Origin: Streptomyces sp. VRA16 Mangrove soil
GTDB lineage: Bacteria > Actinomycetota > Actinomycetes > Streptomycetales > Streptomycetaceae
Direction: 5' to 3'
Length of the DNA stretch: 64,000 nt
Assembly: GCF_017377775.1 (NCBI RefSeq)
Contig: NZ_JAFVLN010000013.1
Location: forward strand, 124,001-188,000
In this document: in pieces, positions 60,739 through 64,000 of the stretch
Layout of the letters: each line of letters begins with the position of its first letter
Numbering within the stretch: position 1 is the first letter of the stretch
The notes under the pieces: model-generated
What the model was told of the DNA's origin: nothing
The model's input: the letters and a program-made list of their open reading frames with translations, nothing else
Databases searched by the model: none
Position numbers and translations under genes: made by a program

Positions 60739-61848
60739 ATGGCGCACAGCACCACCCCGGAACGTCGCCGCTCGCATCGAGCGGCCCCCGAGTCGGGCCG
60801 TCGAGGCAACAGGCCTGGCACATCACGCAAAACCGGCAAGCGTCGTTGGATACGCTGGACCCTGCTCTCCCTCGCCGTGGTGGTGCTGGCCGCGGGCGGC
60901 ACCGGCTACTGGGCCTACCAACACCTCAACGGCAACATCGACGGTGTCGATCTCGACAAGGCGCTCGGCACGGACCGGCCGGAGAAGCTGCCCACCTCGG
61001 GACAGAACATCCTGGTACTCGGATCCGACTCGCGGGCCGGTGCCAATGCCTCCCTGAACACCGGCAAGGTCGCCGGCGCCCGCTCGGACACGGCCCTGGT
61101 CATCCACGTCCCGGAAGGGCGGAAGAAGGCGGTCGCCGTCAGCATTCCGCGTGACACGCTGGTCACCCGGCCCCAGTGCACGAAGTCGGACGGCTCCTCG
61201 GTCGCATCGGCGAAGCGCGTGATGTTCAACTCGGTGTACTCGCTCGCCGGTCCCGCCTGCGTGGTCAAGACGGTGGAGGCGATGTCGGGGGTCCGTATGG
61301 ACCACTACATGGAGATCGACTTCGCCGGGTTCAAGGGTCTGGTGGACGCGATAGGCGGCGTCACCATCACCGTCGACCAGGACATCCACGACTCGTCCAG
61401 CGGCCTGGACCTGACCGCGGGCACGCACAAGCTGGACGGGACGCAGTCGCTGCAGTTCGTCCGGACCCGACACGGCATCGGGGACGGCAGCGACCTCGGC
61501 AGGATCGGGCTGCAGCAGAAGTTCATGATCGCCCTGCTCTCCGAGATCAAGAAGCAGGACCTCCTGGGCAGCCCGACCAAGACCTACAAGATCGCCAACA
61601 CGCTGACCTCCGCGCTCACCACCGACTCCGAGCTCGCGTCGCTGACCAAGCTCGCCTCCTTCGGTCGCAGCATGAACGGCATCGACCCCGCCACCATGGA
61701 GACGATCATGCTTCCGGTGGCCTACGACAAGATCGATCCGAACCGGGTGGTGGCTGCCGAACCGCAGGCGTCCACTCTGTGGAAGGCGCTCCGCGCCGAC
61801 AAAACGATCCCCGAATCGGCCAAGAAGTCGCCTGCGACGGGCGGTTGA
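60739..61848 (+). CDS. LCP (LytR-CpsA-Psr) family glycopolymer ligase
   Basis: A 369-residue type-II membrane protein. A basic, disordered N-terminus precedes one helix (about residues 40-58). The LCP domain has NILVLGSDSRAG, ARSDTALVIHV, VAVSIPRDTLV (binding Arg/Asp of the pyrophosphate site), DFAGFKGLVDAIGGV and FVRTRHGIGDGSDLGRIGLQQ. LCP enzymes transfer polymers from undecaprenyl pyrophosphate to peptidoglycan, which fits the adjacent glycerophosphotransferase. ATG follows GAGGAGAGG. Confidence 0.95.
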   Translation: MAHSTTPERRRSHRAAPESGRRGNRPGTSRKTGKRRWIRWTLLSLAVVVLAAGGTGYWAYQHLNGNIDGVDLDKALGTDRPEKLPTSGQNILVLGSDSRAGANASLNTGKVAGARSDTALVIHVPEGRKKAVAVSIPRDTLVTRPQCTKSDGSSVASAKRVMFNSVYSLAGPACVVKTVEAMSGVRMDHYMEIDFAGFKGLVDAIGGVTITVDQDIHDSSSGLDLTAGTHKLDGTQSLQFVRTRHGIGDGSDLGRIGLQQKFMIALLSEIKKQDLLGSPTKTYKIANTLTSALTTDSELASLTKLASFGRSMNGIDPATMETIMLPVAYDKIDPNRVVAAEPQASTLWKALRADKTIPESAKKSPATGG

Positions 61849-61882
61849 TCCACTTCCTCCGGGGCTCGCGCCCCGGAGGCCG

Positions 61883-63079
61883 TCACAGCCGCTGCCACCC
61901 GGACAACGACAGCCCCGCCCCCTGCTGCCGGGCCACGAGCGGGGCGCCGTCCGGGCCGATCAGCGCCACCACGACCCGGCCACGGCCGTCGAGCGAGAGC
62001 GCGGGGGTACCGAGGCAGGGCTGCTCCAACGGGTACCACCAGAATCCGTTCGCCTCGTTCTCCAGACCACCCAGGCCCACGACGGCATCGCCGGCCCGGT
62101 CCCGGCAGGCCAGTACGACACATTCATAGCCGTCGACCGTCGCCCGCAGCGCCGCGTAGCCACCGTCGGCCGCCGCCCCGGTCAGCGGCAGCGGCCAGCC
62201 GCCGGCCCGCCAGGCCGCCGGGGCTCCGCCCACGGCATCCGTCCAGAAGAACGTCGGCCGCCCGGGGAAGGTCTCCAGCGCAGTGACGGTGCCCGGCGCG
62301 GGTCGCAGCGCAAAGCCGCGCGGCTGCGCGAAGTCGCCCCCGGCCTGGGTCTGGCCCCAAACGAACACTCCGGTCTCGGCGGCGGCGACGACCTCGATCC
62401 GGCCGTCGTCGAGCGCGACCGGCGCCGGTCGCGGGTCGAGTCCCATTCCCTGGAGGTCCTGCCAGGGCTGCCACTTGCCGCCCGCGCCTTCGCGGCGCAT
62501 CATCAGCCCGCCGTGCGCGCCGCGCACGAAGACGTACACAGTGCCGTCCTTGGCCACCGCACCGCTCGGCGGGGCGACATGAGCGCCCTGGTTCCTGTCC
62601 TTGTGCGGGTTGCCGAGCGAACGCCAGTCGGTGAAGGCCAGACCGGTCTGGTACTGGATGGCGTGCACGATGTCGACACCCACGACGCCGTTCGCGTCGG
62701 TACGCTTCCTGCGGCCCAGGAAGTGGACATAGGAATCGGCGCCCTGCACCACCCTGAGATGCGTGAGGCCGGCCACGGCGACGAAGTGCGGCCCATTCCA
62801 CGACGGGCCGCCCGCGGCAGTCTCCGTCCAGCGCAGCAGCCCGCCTTCGGTGGGGGCGTACAGGCTGAGTCGGCCGTCTCTGCCACGGGTGAGCCACTGA
62901 CCGTGGGCAGCACCCGACGTCATGCTCTCCGACGCTGCGCCGATGGCGCTGTCCGGGCCTGGCGACCTTCTCCGCATGGCCGGGTGTACCTTCCTGAAGC
63001 CCGCCGTGTCGCGGGCAACACGGGCGAGGGAACTGAGAAAACTCGCACCATCATATGCGCGTCGGACATTCGTTCCCAT
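61883..63079 (-). CDS. propeller-like repeat protein, paralogue of 50209-51240
   Basis: A 398-residue protein with regularly spaced blades: GQWLTRGRDGRLSLYAP, GGLLRWTE, GTVYVFVRGAHGGLMM, KWQPWQDLQGMG, GRIEVVAAAETGVFVW, YAALRATVDGYECVVL, ALSLDGRGRVVVALI. Compared with the paralogue, it has about 50 extra N-terminal residues rich in Arg/Ser. No signal peptide is clear. ATG with GGGAGGGACG just upstream. It closes the surface-polymer region on the right, as the paralogue does on the left. Function is unknown. Confidence 0.78.
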   Translation of the reverse strand: MGTNVRRAYDGASFLSSLARVARDTAGFRKVHPAMRRRSPGPDSAIGAASESMTSGAAHGQWLTRGRDGRLSLYAPTEGGLLRWTETAAGGPSWNGPHFVAVAGLTHLRVVQGADSYVHFLGRRKRTDANGVVGVDIVHAIQYQTGLAFTDWRSLGNPHKDRNQGAHVAPPSGAVAKDGTVYVFVRGAHGGLMMRREGAGGKWQPWQDLQGMGLDPRPAPVALDDGRIEVVAAAETGVFVWGQTQAGGDFAQPRGFALRPAPGTVTALETFPGRPTFFWTDAVGGAPAAWRAGGWPLPLTGAAADGGYAALRATVDGYECVVLACRDRAGDAVVGLGGLENEANGFWWYPLEQPCLGTPALSLDGRGRVVVALIGPDGAPLVARQQGAGLSLSGWQRL

Positions 63080-63187
63080 GACGTCCCTCCCTGGTCACAG
63101 CTCGCTCGGCCAGGGCACAGCGGCCCGGCCAAAAGCCGCGTACCGTTCCTGCACAGTCGCGCACGACAGCGGAAGGAGCGCGAAGCC

Positions 63188-63538
63188 ATGTCGATCTTGC
63201 TGGTGGTGGACGGTGCGAACGTCGTGGGCTCCGTGCCCGACGGCTGGTGGCGCGACCGTCGCTCCGCTGCTGTCCGCTTGCGCGACCGGCTCGCGGTCCG
63301 CGCCGGTCAGCATCCGGAGGAGGATGTGGTCCTGGTCGTGGAGGGCCGTGCACGGGGTGTCGATCCGGTGCCCGGAGTCAGGATCGAAGAGGCACCTGGC
63401 GAGGGCGACGACCACATCGTGGCCGTGGCGGCCGCAGCGACCGCGCCCTGCGTGGTAGTCACCGCCGACCGTGCGCTGCGCCGGAGAGTCGAGGAGGTGG
63501 GGGCTCGGTGCGTGGGCCCACGCACCGTGTACCCGTAA
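63188..63538 (+). CDS. small NYN/PIN-like protein
   Basis: A 116-residue protein. ILLVVDGANVVGSVPDGWWRDR at the N-terminus, in two parts (VVDGANVV and DGWWRDR), is the first acidic motif of NYN/PIN-like nucleases. EDVVLVVEGRARG, APGEGDDHIV and VVTADRALRRRV carry further aspartates. Relatives in streptomycetes are often annotated NTP pyrophosphohydrolase, which I regard as doubtful. ATG follows GGAAGGAG. Confidence 0.8.
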   Translation: MSILLVVDGANVVGSVPDGWWRDRRSAAVRLRDRLAVRAGQHPEEDVVLVVEGRARGVDPVPGVRIEEAPGEGDDHIVAVAAAATAPCVVVTADRALRRRVEEVGARCVGPRTVYP

Positions 63539-63542
63539 CACC

Positions 63543-64000
63543 TCAGGTTCGCCGGCCGTACACCACAGCCCCGTCCACGTACGCCACCACCTCGTACGCC
63601 CCCAACAACCGCCGCACCCCCCGCACCCGCTCCACCCCGTACGCGGCCCCCCGCGAGTCGTCCACGACCAGCGCGGGCGGCCGCGCCGAGAACTCCGCGC
63701 GGAAGGTGCGCCAGGTTCCCGGCACCGCCCGTCTCTCCCCCACCCGCCCCCCGTCCCGCCCGCCGCTGTAATTCGTCAGCAGCCCCGCCGTCAGGAAGCG
63801 GCTCGCCGGGGTGCGGTCGGAGAGCCAGTACGTCTCCGGGTGCATGCCCCAGATCAGGACCGGGGTGCCGGGGGGCGTGCGGGACTGTACCGCCGCCGCG
63901 ACCCGCTGGGCGTGGGTCAGTTCGGGGCGTGGGGCCAGCAGGCCCCAGGTCAGGAACAGGGCGCAGCAGCACACCGACACCAGCAGCGCGTCCACTCTCC
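63543..64000 (-). CDS. C-terminal part of a membrane glycosyltransferase-like protein (cut by right edge)
   Basis: About 150 residues. The visible N-terminal stretch (LLVSVCCCALFLTWGLL) is the last membrane helix of a larger protein. The soluble tail has ALIWGMHPETYWLSDRTPASRFLTA-like wording (LIWGMHPETYWLSDR), DDSRGAAYG and VVAYVDGAVVYGRR. This tail is typical of GT39/ArnT-like or arabinosyltransferase-like membrane enzymes that use polyprenyl-linked sugars. The open frame runs through the edge; an internal GTG at 63993-63995 is unlikely to be the start. It is convergent with the NYN-like gene. Confidence 0.7.
   Translation of the reverse strand, partial: RVDALLVSVCCCALFLTWGLLAPRPELTHAQRVAAAVQSRTPPGTPVLIWGMHPETYWLSDRTPASRFLTAGLLTNYSGGRDGGRVGERRAVPGTWRTFRAEFSARPPALVVDDSRGAAYGVERVRGVRRLLGAYEVVAYVDGAVVYGRRT

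Overview
The window looks like chromosomal DNA of a Streptomyces or a close relative. It is very GC-rich. Start codons are often GTG, ribosome sites are of the GGAGG type, gene pairs often overlap by ATGA or GTGA, and characteristic actinobacterial families are present (WhiB-like, DUF3000, DUF4349, TIGR04222, SCO-type ABC and LacI genes). I recognised no rRNA, complete tRNA, insertion sequence, prophage or CRISPR array.

Layout. 0-7.3 kb: murC (cut by the left edge), a small conserved protein, a RibD-C reductase, zapE, a PhoX-type phosphatase, a periplasmic-binding-fold protein without an export signal, and a WhiB-like regulator. 7.3-7.8 kb: a tandem array of a roughly 100-bp repeat. 7.8-13.5 kb: a PAP2 phosphatase gene with a one-base frameshift, and a LacI regulator divergent from an MFS/hydrolase/carboxylesterase operon, with matching palindromic sites in front of both the operon and the PAP2 gene. 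13.5-18.8 kb: a deacetylase lipoprotein followed by nine copies of a 28-29 bp repeat that begins in its own 3' end, a two-gene ABC exporter, a PTH2-like hydrolase whose 3' end also recurs downstream, and an acetyltransferase with a TTA codon. 19.5-23.6 kb: a DUF692 (MNIO) enzyme, a decayed TIGR04222 gene, a DUF4142 protein and an intact TIGR04222 gene. 23.7-30.3 kb: a secreted peptidase, hemQ-hemY of the coproporphyrin haem route, a DUF4349 lipoprotein and an FAD-disulfide reductase.

30.6-40.0 kb is the most interesting segment. It is a collinear, mostly overlapping set of eight genes that reads as a polysaccharide locus of the Pel / galactosaminogalactan type: an Agd3-like (CE18) deacetylase, a PelF glycosyltransferase, a polytopic membrane protein of unknown family, a LegB-like dehydratase, a sugar nucleotidyltransferase, a second epimerase, a spherulin-4 (Sph3/GH135-like) glycosidase and a GH114 (Ega3-like) lipoprotein. 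pelF carries a TTA codon at position 8, which suggests bldA control. Part of the locus has a codon style clearly different from its surroundings. The locus separates hemQ/hemY from hemE.

40-50 kb returns to conserved housekeeping genes: hemE, a DUF3000 protein, a LuxR-type response regulator, RNase D, fadA-fadB, a nucleoside deaminase, and a TetR regulator with its divergent oxidoreductase. 50-63 kb is a second surface-glycopolymer region: galU, two tandem esterase-like proteins with Ig-like tails, an endonuclease/exonuclease/phosphatase-family protein, a 1304-residue GT2 plus CDP-glycerol glycerophosphotransferase, an LCP ligase, and two related propeller-like proteins at its two ends. It probably makes and attaches a teichoic-acid-like polymer. 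The window ends with a small NYN/PIN-like protein and the C-terminus of a membrane protein cut by the right edge.
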